Assembly: GCA_963823845.1 (NCBI GenBank)
Contig: CAWGND010000008.1
Location: forward strand, 248,001 to 312,000
Source: Alloacidobacterium sp963823845
GTDB lineage: Bacteria > Acidobacteriota > Terriglobia > Terriglobales > Acidobacteriaceae
Direction of reading: 5' to 3'
DNA: 64,000 nt
Part shown: one piece after another, positions 46,243 through 55,896 of the stretch
How positions within the stretch are numbered: the first letter of the stretch is position 1
Layout of the letters: each line of letters opens with the position of its first letter
The notes under the pieces: generated by a model
The model's input: only the letters and a program-made list of their open reading frames with translations
Databases searched by the model: none
Told to the model about the DNA's origin: nothing
Made by a program: the position numbers and the translations under genes

Positions 46243-47133
46243 ATGATGTTTGTCTCGTACGCTCGATGCTTCACTACCTGTGTTCTGCTCATCGGATTTG
46301 CGCAAGCCGCGTTCGCTGCGGAAATCCTAATCGCCGATGCGAAATCACAGCCGGAAAGTTTGACCGTGGCGCCGGGCGGCGTGCTGATTGTCGGCAGCGC
46401 CAGCTCGCCATTTGTCTATAAGGTGCGTTCGGGGTCCTCCGCAGCCGAGAAGTTTATCGACGCCAGCGCAGAAGGCCCGGGGACATTTTTCTTCGGCATG
46501 CTGGCGGATGCCGCCACGAATACATTGTGGACCTGTCAACTGACCCCGGTGCCGAACACCACTCCGGTACAGCGACACACCGCCCTGCGAAGCTTCGATC
46601 TCTCTACAGGCGCGCCGAAGATCCGCTGGAATCTGCCAGGAGATAACAATGTGTGCAACGATTTTGCCATCGGACCGGACAAGGCACTCTATATCACTGA
46701 CACCATCAACAGCAAAATCTATAAGCTACCGGCCGGCGCCTCCACCGCCGAACTTTTTCTGGAAGACCGCGCGCTCTACGGCATTGATGGGATCACCTTC
46801 CTGGACGGGACGCTGTATGTGAACAATGTGTTCTCGAACAATCTCTACCGTATCCCTGTGGATGCTGCCGGCAAGCCTGGGCAGCCGGTCGATATCTGGA
46901 TGGACCAGCCCATAAAAGGGCCGGATGGCATGCGCGCAGCGAATGGTAAGCTCTTCGTCGCCGAAAATGGCAGCGGCAAAATTTCCATCATTACCGTCAA
47001 CGGAGACAAGGCAAGCGTCACTGTTATCAAAGAAGGACTCAAAACACCCACCGGAGTTCAACCTGCCGGCGATACTGTTTGGTTCACCGAGCGGGCCATC
47101 GGCAAGGCTGAGTCGATCCCCATGCCTAAATAG
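46243..47133 (+). CDS. Secreted beta-propeller protein, SMP-30/NHL-like
   Basis: 296 residues from ATG 46243 (GGGAG upstream); the frame opens further left at 46180. Signal peptide MMFVSYARCFTTCVLLIGFAQ...AFA. Six repeated blades include LTVAPGGVLIVGSASSPFVYK, FAIGPDKALYITDTINSKIY, ITFLDGTLYVNNVFSNNLYR, MRAANGKLFVAENGSGKISI and PAGDTVWFTERAIGKAES. SMP-30 enzymes are lactonases that hydrolyse sugar lactones. The glucono-lactonase Glu/Asp ligands cannot be confirmed, so a binding role is equally possible. Single gene. Confidence 0.8.
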   Translation: MMFVSYARCFTTCVLLIGFAQAAFAAEILIADAKSQPESLTVAPGGVLIVGSASSPFVYKVRSGSSAAEKFIDASAEGPGTFFFGMLADAATNTLWTCQLTPVPNTTPVQRHTALRSFDLSTGAPKIRWNLPGDNNVCNDFAIGPDKALYITDTINSKIYKLPAGASTAELFLEDRALYGIDGITFLDGTLYVNNVFSNNLYRIPVDAAGKPGQPVDIWMDQPIKGPDGMRAANGKLFVAENGSGKISIITVNGDKASVTVIKEGLKTPTGVQPAGDTVWFTERAIGKAESIPMPK

Positions 47134-47221
47134 TTCGCGTCCCTTCTAAGCACCCTTGATCCTCAATGGCACCTGCCCAAGGGGAGATGGCTCCTGCCCA
47201 AATTCTGCAGGCCGCGCCGGG

Positions 47222-47251
47222 AAAAAAAGAGGGCACCCTTTCGGGTGCCCT
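47222..47251 (-). terminator. Intrinsic terminator of the second Oar receptor
   Basis: AGGGCACCC (47230-47238) pairs with GGGTGCCCT (47243-47251) over a TTTC loop, with AAAAAAA at 47222-47228. On the minus strand this is a hairpin followed by a T-run, 47 bp after the receptor stop codon. Confidence 0.88.
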
Positions 47252-47297
47252 GTACCAGAAAAACTTCTCTCTTGCCAGAAGTAGAATTTCTAATTGG

Positions 47298-50200
47298 CTA
47301 GAAGATCACTTTGCCGCCCAGGATCACGAAGCGTGTACCCGAGGTATTGCCGGGAACAGTTGGGAAACTGTTGAAGGCGGTGCTCAGGAACGCGTTGAAG
47401 CCGCTCGGGCTGTAGTTGGCTATATTGCCCAATCCGGTTGCGTGGTACTGCTGGTTGAACAGGTTGTAAGTGTTGAACTGCAGTTGGATGGAAACGCGCT
47501 CTGTGATCGGAGTCGTCTTGTAGAGGCTCAGATCCATATCGCTGAAGGTATCACCGCGCAGGATGTTGCGGCCCGATCCCGGATACGGGTTCCCAACTGC
47601 CTGGGCATACGCCTGGTTATTGACGATCCAGTGAGCCGTGGAGGGATCGACCGGCGTGCCGGGGTTGTAGTTACCGTTGTTGTCGATGAAGTCGCTCTGG
47701 TAGTTCACATATTGCGGCGTGCCGAGAGTTGGATTGCCACCGACGGTCGGTCCGGTGTACGGGTTGAGGTAGGCGATACTATTCAGCGGGGCTTTGGGAT
47801 TGGACACAGCGAGACGGCAGGTATCCAGCGAAGGGCCTACGGAGGAGCCGTTGAAGACTCCATCGCAGAAGCTCGTGTCTCCGGTGAGGCCGTCAAGTGT
47901 GAGCGGCTGGTAAGCGTTGAAAGGCTGACCGCTGTTGTAACGATAGAAGGTGCCAAGCGAAAATCCGTTGACCAGGCGGGACACAAGCCCGTTGGACTCG
48001 GTAATCTTCGGCACGGTGTAGGTAAGCGCGATGCCGACAACATTTGGATAGCTGTTGCCGCTCACCCCGCTCTCACCCACGTTCGGGTCCTGCGGATTCT
48101 GCGGAAAAGAGACCGCATTGCCGGCTGCACCGGTGCTGAATACATCGGTTGTGTTGTCGATTCCCCGGCTCCAGGTGTAGGACACGGAGCCTGTCAGACC
48201 GTGATAGTTCTTGGTTGTAAGGTTGAGCTGAAGGCCGTTGTAGTTGGCCCATCCGCCATTCGTTACATATCCCAGGTTGGAGCTGTTGCAGCTGGGACGG
48301 CCGAAGCCGGGCGCTGTGCTGTCCTGACACAAAGACGAGGGCGACACACGGCTTGGGAAGGCAGTGGCTACGGGCAGCAGGTAGGGGTTCTGATCGACGG
48401 ACTGGAAGTCCTGGGTCGTTTTTGAACCTACGTAGCGAATCTCACCGACTGCCGAATGCCCGATCTGATGCTGAATCGCCAGTGTGTAGGTTTGGACGTA
48501 CGGCGTGCGGAAGTTCGCCGGGACATAGGTCTGATCCCGGAACTGGGGATTGCCGCCGATTGGCAGGGCGGGGAGATTTGTTGCGCGGACGCTGCCACCG
48601 TTCAAGCTGCCGTTCACCGGCTGGCAGTTTCCGGCGCAAGTCACAACACCGGTGTTCGCCACAGGGCTGGCAATCGCATCAAGAAGGAAGATGTTGTAGA
48701 AGGCCGGATTGGCATTGATCGAGTATCCGCCATTCACAACCATGTTTTTGTCGAAGTCAGGATTCCAGGCAAAACCAAGCCTTGGCTCGAAGTTCTTATA
48801 GTATTCATTGACCGCGCCGACGGTCCTATCAGCTAGTGGGAGCGATTGGTCCCAGAAAGCGGTAGCGGGGTTGGATTCACGCGTAACGGTTTCGTCATGT
48901 AGTTTGTTGACCGCCTGACCGAAGTATTCCCAGCGCAGACCGATGTGAGCGGTGAAGTTGGGCCTCACTTTCCATTCGTCCTGGATGTATCCAGCCGCGT
49001 CCGGCTCAGTAAAGGGAATGACAGGATTGCCATTGGCAAGCTGGAGAGCGCCGGAATCCTGAAGGAAGCTTGAGAAGTTGGTATAGAGATATTGGCCGTT
49101 GTACAGAGGCAGGAAGATGTTCGGAGAGTTCTGATAGTCGAACTCGCCGCCGAACAGAATGGTGTGATTGCCGTGCGTCCAAGTGGCATTGTCCTGGACC
49201 TGGGTCACCTTCACGATACGGCCCTGAGGGGCACTAGGAGCATAACCAAATCCAACATCCAGATTGCTGCCTGTGAAATCAACTGCGGCGGGGCATGCGG
49301 TGAGATTATTCGCCACGCAGGCGGGAATGGCGCCGCCCTCAAAGAGTACATTGGATTGCTGAAAACTGTAGCGGAGCTGATCGACCCAGCGATCGGAAAA
49401 TGTATGGCTCCAGTCCGCACCAACAGAATGCGTTGTCCCTGGGACGTTCACGTATGAACCTGACGCAATACTCCCGGGACCTGAAGAGGTAAACGGGACA
49501 CCTGTACTCAGCTGGTTCTGATAGAAGTAGCGCAGGAAGAGATGATCTTTGCCGGTGGGCTGCCAGTCCAGACGTCCGAGTTCTTCCTGATCATTGAAGG
49601 GCGTGCCAATTGTGCGCTGTACCCCGGAAAACGGAATGGAGACTGTAGCTCCATTGGGGCCAGTGACGTTCTCCAGGACCACAGCACCTACCGGCGTAGG
49701 ATTGCCTGCGGTCACTCCATAAGGGCCGCCAGAGGCGAGCATCGCCACCGCTGGATTGCCGGGAAAAGCAGCTTGCAGGGCCTGAATTCCAGCAGGAGTG
49801 GGTGTAAGGTCCGGTAGGGATTGGGATGGCGCCACGCCTGTACGGACGTGGTCCCAGAAGGTGCTGCCAAAGAAGAATAGCTTGTCCTTAAGAATGGGGC
49901 CGCCGATGGTGCCACCATAACGGTTTTCAACAAAGCGCGGGACTACGGGATTTGCGCAACCGGAATCAGGGGTCTGACCCGGACCGCAAAAGCCGAAGAG
50001 AGGGTTCTTTTCGGCATTGGTGAGCGAACTGAGGTACTGTCCCTGATAAAACTCGAATCCGCTTCCATGGAAGGCATTGCTGCCCGATTTCGTGACGTAG
50101 TTTACGACCGCGCCAGCGTTCCGGCCATATTGCGCGCTGTAACTATTGGTGATGACCTGGATTTCCTCGATGCCATCCTGGCTGCCAAAAAAAGCTTGCG

Positions 50201-50828
50201 GGCCAGCGACTGAATTGTCGTTGTTCGTCTGACCGTCAATTTCAAAGTTGTTGTAGCGTCCGCTCTGCCCGTTGACCGAGAAGCCATCCCCGTTGGTGTT
50301 GGAGAAGTTGGTGCCGCCAGCGCCATGTGTGCTGACAACGCCAGGAATCACTTCGGTGATCGTGTCGAATCCATTATTCAAGGGCAGGCTTTGAACACTT
50401 TGCGTACTGAATGTTGTCGTCACCTGAGAATCGGAGGTATTGAGCAACGGCTCGGTGTTACCATTGACGACAACCTGCGCTGAGGCACCGATGCTCAGTT
50501 GGACCGTGCCCAGATTGTTGCTCACGCCGGATTCGACTCCAACGTTGTTGACGACAGTCTGGTTAAAACCGCTGGCCGTGGCCTCAATTCTGTACGTGCC
50601 CACCGGCACGGTGCGAAAAGAGAAGACACCATCTGGCGGTGTGTCTGTGACTAACGTGGTGCCCTTTGCTATGTCGATGGCCTGCACGTGGGCGTTTTGA
50701 ACCACGGCACCGGAGGGATCGACCACCGTTCCGGTGATCGTACCTGTAGTGATACCTTGACCTAGGGCAAATGGCGCGAGCGCCAGAAGAAAGAGTGCTA
50801 TAGCGAAGGATTTAAGAGATTGAATCAT
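47298..50828 (-). CDS. Oar-type TonB-dependent receptor with carboxypeptidase-regulatory domain
   Basis: 1176 residues, intact. Signal peptide MIQSLKSFAIALFLLALAPFAL. Residues about 25-105 are the CarboxypepD_reg domain (TGTVVDPSGAVVQNAHVQAID, FSFRTVPVGTYRIEATASGF). A plug domain has QVVVNGNTEPLLNTSDSQV, LPLNNGFDTITEVIPG, NTNGDGFSVNGQSGRYNNFE and YGRNAGAVVNYVTKSGSNAF. A long beta barrel follows with HGSGFEFYQGQ, HIGLRWEYFGQ and a short C-terminal strand. It belongs to the very large OmpA-related/Oar family of Acidobacteria, probably TonB-dependent import of sugar polymers or peptides. It differs in sequence from the broken receptor at 4.6-7.9 kb, so they are not a recent duplication. Confidence 0.93.
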   Translation of the reverse strand: MIQSLKSFAIALFLLALAPFALGQGITTGTITGTVVDPSGAVVQNAHVQAIDIAKGTTLVTDTPPDGVFSFRTVPVGTYRIEATASGFNQTVVNNVGVESGVSNNLGTVQLSIGASAQVVVNGNTEPLLNTSDSQVTTTFSTQSVQSLPLNNGFDTITEVIPGVVSTHGAGGTNFSNTNGDGFSVNGQSGRYNNFEIDGQTNNDNSVAGPQAFFGSQDGIEEIQVITNSYSAQYGRNAGAVVNYVTKSGSNAFHGSGFEFYQGQYLSSLTNAEKNPLFGFCGPGQTPDSGCANPVVPRFVENRYGGTIGGPILKDKLFFFGSTFWDHVRTGVAPSQSLPDLTPTPAGIQALQAAFPGNPAVAMLASGGPYGVTAGNPTPVGAVVLENVTGPNGATVSIPFSGVQRTIGTPFNDQEELGRLDWQPTGKDHLFLRYFYQNQLSTGVPFTSSGPGSIASGSYVNVPGTTHSVGADWSHTFSDRWVDQLRYSFQQSNVLFEGGAIPACVANNLTACPAAVDFTGSNLDVGFGYAPSAPQGRIVKVTQVQDNATWTHGNHTILFGGEFDYQNSPNIFLPLYNGQYLYTNFSSFLQDSGALQLANGNPVIPFTEPDAAGYIQDEWKVRPNFTAHIGLRWEYFGQAVNKLHDETVTRESNPATAFWDQSLPLADRTVGAVNEYYKNFEPRLGFAWNPDFDKNMVVNGGYSINANPAFYNIFLLDAIASPVANTGVVTCAGNCQPVNGSLNGGSVRATNLPALPIGGNPQFRDQTYVPANFRTPYVQTYTLAIQHQIGHSAVGEIRYVGSKTTQDFQSVDQNPYLLPVATAFPSRVSPSSLCQDSTAPGFGRPSCNSSNLGYVTNGGWANYNGLQLNLTTKNYHGLTGSVSYTWSRGIDNTTDVFSTGAAGNAVSFPQNPQDPNVGESGVSGNSYPNVVGIALTYTVPKITESNGLVSRLVNGFSLGTFYRYNSGQPFNAYQPLTLDGLTGDTSFCDGVFNGSSVGPSLDTCRLAVSNPKAPLNSIAYLNPYTGPTVGGNPTLGTPQYVNYQSDFIDNNGNYNPGTPVDPSTAHWIVNNQAYAQAVGNPYPGSGRNILRGDTFSDMDLSLYKTTPITERVSIQLQFNTYNLFNQQYHATGLGNIANYSPSGFNAFLSTAFNSFPTVPGNTSGTRFVILGGKVIF

Positions 50829-51103
50829 TGCTACTCCCCTTAATTTGCTTTCTATGGAGCCTTTTGTGGGTCAACGCATGGGATCTACGTGACTTTCAAA
50901 ACAAAAGCATAGAGGGCAATCAGGGTTCCAAACGTGATGAGTTGTTTACTGAATCATAAACATATGAAAAGAGTGATTTTCTTAGAAGGTTTATTACTGA
51001 TGTGACAACATAACGCCGCAATTTTCTTTCATAAACGGAACGATTAATACGGATTTCTGTATTTGGTGGCCGATTTTGATGCTCCTCTTACAATGAGGTC
51101 TGT
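50829..51103. other. AT-rich intergenic region upstream of the receptor
   Basis: About 275 bases between divergent genes, unusually AT-rich near 50930-51060. GAGGTCTGT precedes the yggS start. No ORF, hairpin or repeat of note. It is the likely promoter region of both flanking genes. Confidence 0.4.
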
Positions 51104-51856
51104 ATGCCTGCCGATCAGACCATTGCAGAGAATCTTGCTCGCGTCGAAGAAGAGATTCATGAGGCGTGCCGACGATCCGGACGCTCGCATGATGAGATCC
51201 GGCTGATGGCGGTTTCTAAAATGCAACCGGCGACGGCTATTGCCGAGGCCTTTGCAGCAGGGGTACGCCTCTTCGGCGAGAATCGCGTGCAGGAGTTTCA
51301 GCAGAAATTGCCTGATTTGAATCAGTTAGGTATTGCTGTCTCGGGTTTGGCGAAGACCTCGGGCGAATTGGTTTCGGTTCATCTTATTGGAAATCTGCAA
51401 TCGAACAAGACAACGCGTGCGGCGGAGATTTTTTCCGGCGTCGATACGGTGGATTCGCTGAAACTGGCCCAAAGGCTGGATGAGGCGGCGAAGAAGCTGG
51501 ACCGACGGCTGCCGGTTCTGGTTGAGATCAAGTTGAGCTCAGAGGCAGCCAAGGCCGGGCTCGATCCTGAGTCGCAGGAACTGGCCGAGTTGCTGGAGCG
51601 GCTGGCTGACCTGGTCCATGTCGAGATGTGCGGGCTGATGACGGTGGCTCCATTTGATGAGAATCCGGAGACCGCACGGGCGTGCTTCCGGCGGCTGCAG
51701 TTGCTGCGGGAGGAACTGGCGGTGCGATATCCTCGGCTGGATTTTGGCGAGTTGTCGATGGGGATGTCGGGGGATTTCAGGATTGCGATTGAGGAAGGGT
51801 CGACGCTGGTACGGATCGGGACGGCTATTTTTGGTGCTCGGCCTAAACCTGCATGA
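51104..51856 (+). CDS. YggS-family pyridoxal-phosphate homeostasis protein
   Basis: 250 residues. It binds PLP in a TIM-barrel with the Lys in RLMAVSKMQPATAI and has the family segments FGENRVQEFQQKL, VHLIGNLQSNKTTRAAEIF, LVEIKLSSEAAKAG, MCGLMTVAPF and LSMGMSGDFRIAIEEGSTLVRIGTAIFG. The protein has no known enzyme activity and keeps PLP and amino-acid pools balanced. It overlaps the next gene by four bases (ATGA), so they are translationally coupled. Confidence 0.95.
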   Translation: MPADQTIAENLARVEEEIHEACRRSGRSHDEIRLMAVSKMQPATAIAEAFAAGVRLFGENRVQEFQQKLPDLNQLGIAVSGLAKTSGELVSVHLIGNLQSNKTTRAAEIFSGVDTVDSLKLAQRLDEAAKKLDRRLPVLVEIKLSSEAAKAGLDPESQELAELLERLADLVHVEMCGLMTVAPFDENPETARACFRRLQLLREELAVRYPRLDFGELSMGMSGDFRIAIEEGSTLVRIGTAIFGARPKPA

Positions 51857-52140
51857 TTGCGCTGCGTGAGACGGCAGCGGGGGTGAGTTTTTCGGTTCGG
51901 GCACAGCCGCGGGCTAGCCGGACTGCAATTTCTGGAATTGTGGGAGATGCGGTGAAAGTCGCTTTGGCTGCTCCTCCGGTCGAAGGCAAGGCGAATGAGG
52001 TGTTGATTCGCTTCTTTGCTGAGTTGTTTGAGGTGCCACGGGCGGCGGTCGAGATCGTCAGTGGGGAGTCGTCGCGGAATAAGGTGGTGCGGGTGGCTGG
52101 GGTGAGTGCGGACATCATTCGCGCGCGCTTGAGAGATTGA
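51853..52140 (+). CDS. YggU/DUF167 family protein
   Basis: 95 residues, start overlapping the yggS stop by four bases. Family core: VSFSVRAQPRASRTAISG, VKVALAAPPVEGKANEVLIRFFAEL, VEIVSGESSRNKVVRVAGV. It is a small alpha/beta protein of unknown function, often found beside yggS as here. Confidence 0.93.
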   Translation: MIALRETAAGVSFSVRAQPRASRTAISGIVGDAVKVALAAPPVEGKANEVLIRFFAELFEVPRAAVEIVSGESSRNKVVRVAGVSADIIRARLRD

Positions 52141-52162
52141 AATCCCCGCGTTGGGTTCTTGC

Positions 52163-52316
52163 TTTCCCACCCTTTCGCAAATAACGCGAAAGAATGGGGC
52201 ACCCCTTTTTCATGCCACCTCTTAAGAGAACGGGCCTTGCTGCGCAAGGCAAGACCCGCACGAATTTCATTCGTGCGGGTCCTTCGACTTCGCTACGCTT
52301 CGCTCAGGATGACATT
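52163..52316. repeat. Extragenic repeat copy 2 with three hairpins
   Basis: GCTTTCCCACCCTTTCGC and the inverted GAAAGAATGGGGCACCC (52163-52206) resemble the unit at 28564. Then come GCCTTG...CAAGGC (52234-52250) and a perfect 12-bp stem GACCCGCACGAA/TTCGTGCGGGTC (52253-52264, 52270-52281). The tail has CTTCGCTCAGGATGACA. No T-run follows, so it is not a standard terminator. It fills the gap between yggU and the symporter gene. Confidence 0.65.
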
Positions 52317-52374
52317 CGTGAAAGTTTTCTGTTTGGGGCTTTCCTCGTACACTGGCGGTTACGCCTTCTGAAGG

Positions 52375-53823
52375 ATGGACATGAATCATCTTTACGCCGC
52401 CGTGATCGGCGTTATCGTTCTCACTCTGCTTGTTGTTTCGCTGACGCGGCTGGGCAAGGTCAAGACCAAGGCCGATTATCTCGTTGCCGGGCGGTCCCTG
52501 CCTGCATTTGTGCTGGTCTTCACCCTGCTCTCTTCGTGGATCGGGTCGGGGTCGCTGCTGGGCGGGGCGGAGAATGCTTATAACCATGGATTTGTCGCGC
52601 TCTGGCAGGGCGGCGGCGGATGGGCGGGGTTGCTGCTGATCTACTTTATTGCGCCACGGGCGCGGCGATCGGCCAAGTTTACGATTCCTGACTTGCTGGA
52701 GGCTCGGTATAACCAGACGGCTCGGGTGCTGGGCGTGATTGCGGTTCTGTTTGCCTATACGGCGATTACCAGCTACCAACTGATTGGCGGCGGAGATATT
52801 CTCAGCCTGATTTTTCCCACCGTGATTACCCCGGACCTGGGCAAGTACATCATTGCAGCGTTTGTGATTGTGTTTACGGCGATTGCCGGCATGTCTTCGA
52901 TCGCATATATGGATGTGGTGATCGGGCTGCTGGCTTCGGTCACGATCCTGGGGGCGCTGCCGGTGCTGATGCACTCGGTGGGCGGATGGAGCGGGTTTCA
53001 TGCGGCGCTCCCAGCTTCGCACTTTACGCCGCTGGGAGACTATTCGCTGATGCAGGCGCTGGAAATTTTTCTACCGACGTGCCTGTTGATGCTCGGCAAT
53101 CAGGCGATGTACCAGAAGTTCTTTTCGGCGAAATCAGAGAAGGATGCGCGGGTGGCCGTGGTGGGATGGATTATCGGCACGGTGATTCTGGAGACCGCGA
53201 TTGTAGTGCTGGCGATGCTGGGGCATGTGCGGGCGATGGACTCGGTCGCGAAGCCGTTTCCGCGCGAGATTCTGGCGTTTACGGCGCTTCATAGTTTGCC
53301 GGGGCTGATGGGAGCGCTGCTGATGGGAGCGATCTTCGCCAAGATTATTTCTACGGCGAACAGTTTTCTGTTCTCGCCGGCGACCAATCTCGTGAATGAC
53401 ATTTTTGTGCGTTACATTTCGCCGGATGCTTCCAACAAACGCATCCTAATTGTTTCGCGGCTGATGGTGGTGCTGCTTGGCATCTGGGCACTCTATCAGT
53501 CGCTCCATACGGGCTCGGTGCTGAAGAAGACGCTTTATGCCTACACCATCTACTCGGCGGCGCTGACGCCGGTAATTCTGGCGGCCTTCTATTCAAAGCG
53601 CGCGACTGCAGCTGGCGCGGTGAGCGCGATTGGCGCCGGCACCTTCATTACTGTCTTCTGGGATACGAGCTTCGTGCACAATCATCTACCGGCTGTTCTG
53701 GCCGAGCGGGATGCGATCTTTCCCGCGCTGATAGTGGCCGTGCTCTGTATGGTGAGCGTGAGCGCCTTTACCAAGCCGCCGCGCAAGGAGCAGGTGGCGA
53801 TCTTCTTTGGCGAGAAGGCATAA
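52375..53823 (+). CDS. Sodium/solute symporter family (SSS) transporter
   Basis: 482 residues from ATG 52375 (MNHLY at 52381 also possible). About 13 hydrophobic segments. Family signatures: DYLVAGRSLPAFVLVFTLLSSWIGSGSLLGGAENAYNHGF, YNQTARVLGVIAVLFAYTAI, IAGMSSIAYMDVVIGLLAS and LGNQAMYQKFFSAKSEKDARVA. SSS transporters use the sodium gradient to import sugars, amino acids, carboxylates or vitamins. The substrate cannot be read. Single gene. Confidence 0.92.
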   Translation: MDMNHLYAAVIGVIVLTLLVVSLTRLGKVKTKADYLVAGRSLPAFVLVFTLLSSWIGSGSLLGGAENAYNHGFVALWQGGGGWAGLLLIYFIAPRARRSAKFTIPDLLEARYNQTARVLGVIAVLFAYTAITSYQLIGGGDILSLIFPTVITPDLGKYIIAAFVIVFTAIAGMSSIAYMDVVIGLLASVTILGALPVLMHSVGGWSGFHAALPASHFTPLGDYSLMQALEIFLPTCLLMLGNQAMYQKFFSAKSEKDARVAVVGWIIGTVILETAIVVLAMLGHVRAMDSVAKPFPREILAFTALHSLPGLMGALLMGAIFAKIISTANSFLFSPATNLVNDIFVRYISPDASNKRILIVSRLMVVLLGIWALYQSLHTGSVLKKTLYAYTIYSAALTPVILAAFYSKRATAAGAVSAIGAGTFITVFWDTSFVHNHLPAVLAERDAIFPALIVAVLCMVSVSAFTKPPRKEQVAIFFGEKA

Positions 53824-53942
53824 AAGAGGCAGGCGACCCGGGGTTAGGTTAGGCCACCTGCCTTTGGATCGAGAGCCAGGTTTCGGAGTCGCTCTCTATC
53901 CACGCAAACCGATGCTTTCAGGAAGGGACGCTAGGTCACTCC

Positions 53943-55461
53943 TCATGTCTTGTTCAGGAGCGAGATCACGTCGCTCCAGGGTGTCGGGCCCTGGTGCATG
54001 GCGTACACCGTGTCCACTGATAAATGCTCGCGCTCGACCGCTTGCCGGACTTCGTGCATCAGCTCAAGGATCATAGAGAGTCTTGTCGGGATTGATGACC
54101 AGCGTGTCGCTCGCGTAGAGCAGTCGATGCTGTGGGAAATAGACCATGTACTGGCGCTCGGTCGATGCGCCGCGTAGTGGATACAGCTCCATGCGATTCG
54201 GGCCAGCGCCGATTTCTGTCTTGCCGGATACGAGCTTCCAATTCGGTTTCTGGGGGGAGGGCTGTAAGGCATCGGGATGAAGCGAGTGTGGCGCTGCGAT
54301 CATCCGGTCGAGCAGCGGCTGGTTCAGGTCCAGGATGTAGATGGGGTCGCCTTGCGCGACATCGAAGCGTATGCCGCCGACGTGCGGCCATGAATCGGAA
54401 GTCGTGAGAACGGCTTTGATCTTCGTTTCCGGGTATTTCTTTTTTGCTTCTTCAAACAGACCTTCGGTAAAGGTTCCGGAGATAGGCGTTTCAAGAATGA
54501 CGATGCCGTCCGTCTGGTGGATGATCGTCGTATTCCATGAGCTGGCGTAGAGGTCGATGCCCTCTGCCAGTTGTGTGCTCTTGCCGCCGTGAAATGGGCG
54601 CTCCCATCCTTTCTGCTGAGCGCTCTGTTGCGCGGCTTTCGCGTCCATTGCGAAATTCTTTTCGTCGAGCGCGACATTGAACGCGATATCCAAAACCTGG
54701 GCGGAGTTCCAGATCGTGCCGTTGCGTTCGGTGATCAGATTCGACGGATAGACGATGCCCTGCGTGTACTTCCAATTATCCCAGTAGACGCGCTGCTTTA
54801 CGTCGCCCCAGTAGTGCCAGAAGTCATGGAATTGCTGGGTTGTCTCTACGGCGTCTGGGAGGTGGTTAAAGCTGTTGAGCAGGATGCGGACTGGGATTTT
54901 GTTCCAGGTGAAAGCCACGACAGCGTGTGACGTGGAGCGCAATGTCTCTGGCATTTCGTAGTCGAGATCTGACGTGCGCAAAGCGGTCAGAAGCAGGCGG
55001 GATGGGCCGAGAGCCAGAGTCTGGCCTGCTTCATCGATGTCGGCGAGTGAACAGGGTGAGTCTCCCTGAGCTGAGTGATAGGCACCTCCGGAGTGCGTGG
55101 CGATGAGGGTGACGTCCATCTCGGCCTGATGTGGGTCGGATTCGGGCCAGATGAGATGATCGTCGGTTCGCACGCGCTGGCCGGTGAGATCGATGGTGGT
55201 CTTGCTGCGTTCGTAGGAGGCGATGAACGGGTCCTGGCGGTAGGACTGTTCCGTGAGCGCGGTGTGTGAGGCGGTGTCGAGCTGTACGTTGTGAATGCCC
55301 TCGATTTTTTTCTGTCCGCCCATAGCATTGAGCGCGAGCGCGAGGCAGTCTTTAGCGGGCAGACCGGTGCAGCCGGGGGTTTCGACGACGCTGGCGTGCG
55401 AAATCCAAACAATAAACAGAATGGAACTCACCGCTATCAACAAGCGAAACGGACGGAACAT
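53943..55461 (-). pseudogene. Secreted metallo-beta-lactamase-fold protein with altered metal site, one-base frameshift
   Basis: ATG 55461 (GGGAG upstream). Signal peptide MFRPFRLLIAVSSILFIVWIS. The N-terminal half is a non-enzymatic domain; the C-terminal half is MBL-like (GIDLYASSWNTTIIHQTDGIVILETP, ETKIKAVLTTSDSWPHVGGI). The usual HxHxDH metal motif near residue 350 is replaced by TTSDSWPH. Later His/Asp positions persist (LYASDTL, AMHQGPTP). The frame breaks at 54066 (one extra base in CCTTGAG), after which ELMHEVRQAVEREHLSVDTVY completes the fold to 53943. Corrected length is 505 residues. Function unknown. Confidence 0.75.
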
Positions 55462-55599
55462 TCTCTGGGGGCTCCCTGATGTTGAAAGCCAGCGTACCGG
55501 ATTCACTCCTGCTGCCCGACTAAATTGGGACTATGTGTGGGAGGGGTGCGATGAACCGTTTCCTGCGCGGTGCGGACTGCAACCTGCTACGCTGAACCC

Positions 55600-55896
55600 A
55601 TGGCGGTCGCTGTACTGACGCTCGACCTTCGCATTGAGGACTCCCATTCGCTCAAGGACCGGCGGCAGGTGGTGCGTAGCCTGAAAGAAAAACTGCAAAA
55701 TGGATTCAACATCTCGGTGGCGGAGATGGATGAGGCCGTCACGTGGCAGTCGGCCAGAATCGGAGTGGCGGCCATCTCCGGCTCGCGCGATTATCTGAGT
55801 GGATTGATGAAGCAGGTAGAAGACGCCGCCGTGCGTATCACCAACGATCTGGGAGCGCAGGTGGCGGATTGCTGGTGGGAATATGTTGAGGATTAG
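55600..55896 (+). CDS. YlxP/DUF503 family protein
   Basis: 98 residues from ATG 55600. It matches DUF503: MAVAVLTLDLRIEDSHSLKDRRQVVRSLKEKLQNGFNISVAEMDE. It is a small ribosome-associated protein usually next to rbfA. Here rbfA follows after a terminator hairpin. It is related in position to the infB-rbfA-truB locus of other bacteria, but infB is not seen. Confidence 0.92.
   Translation: MAVAVLTLDLRIEDSHSLKDRRQVVRSLKEKLQNGFNISVAEMDEAVTWQSARIGVAAISGSRDYLSGLMKQVEDAAVRITNDLGAQVADCWWEYVED

Noticed and set aside
47166..48425. 419-codon plus-strand open frame antisense to the Oar receptor
   Set aside because: It covers the terminator and the receptor 3' end and has a non-protein-like, Val/Ala/Arg-rich composition.
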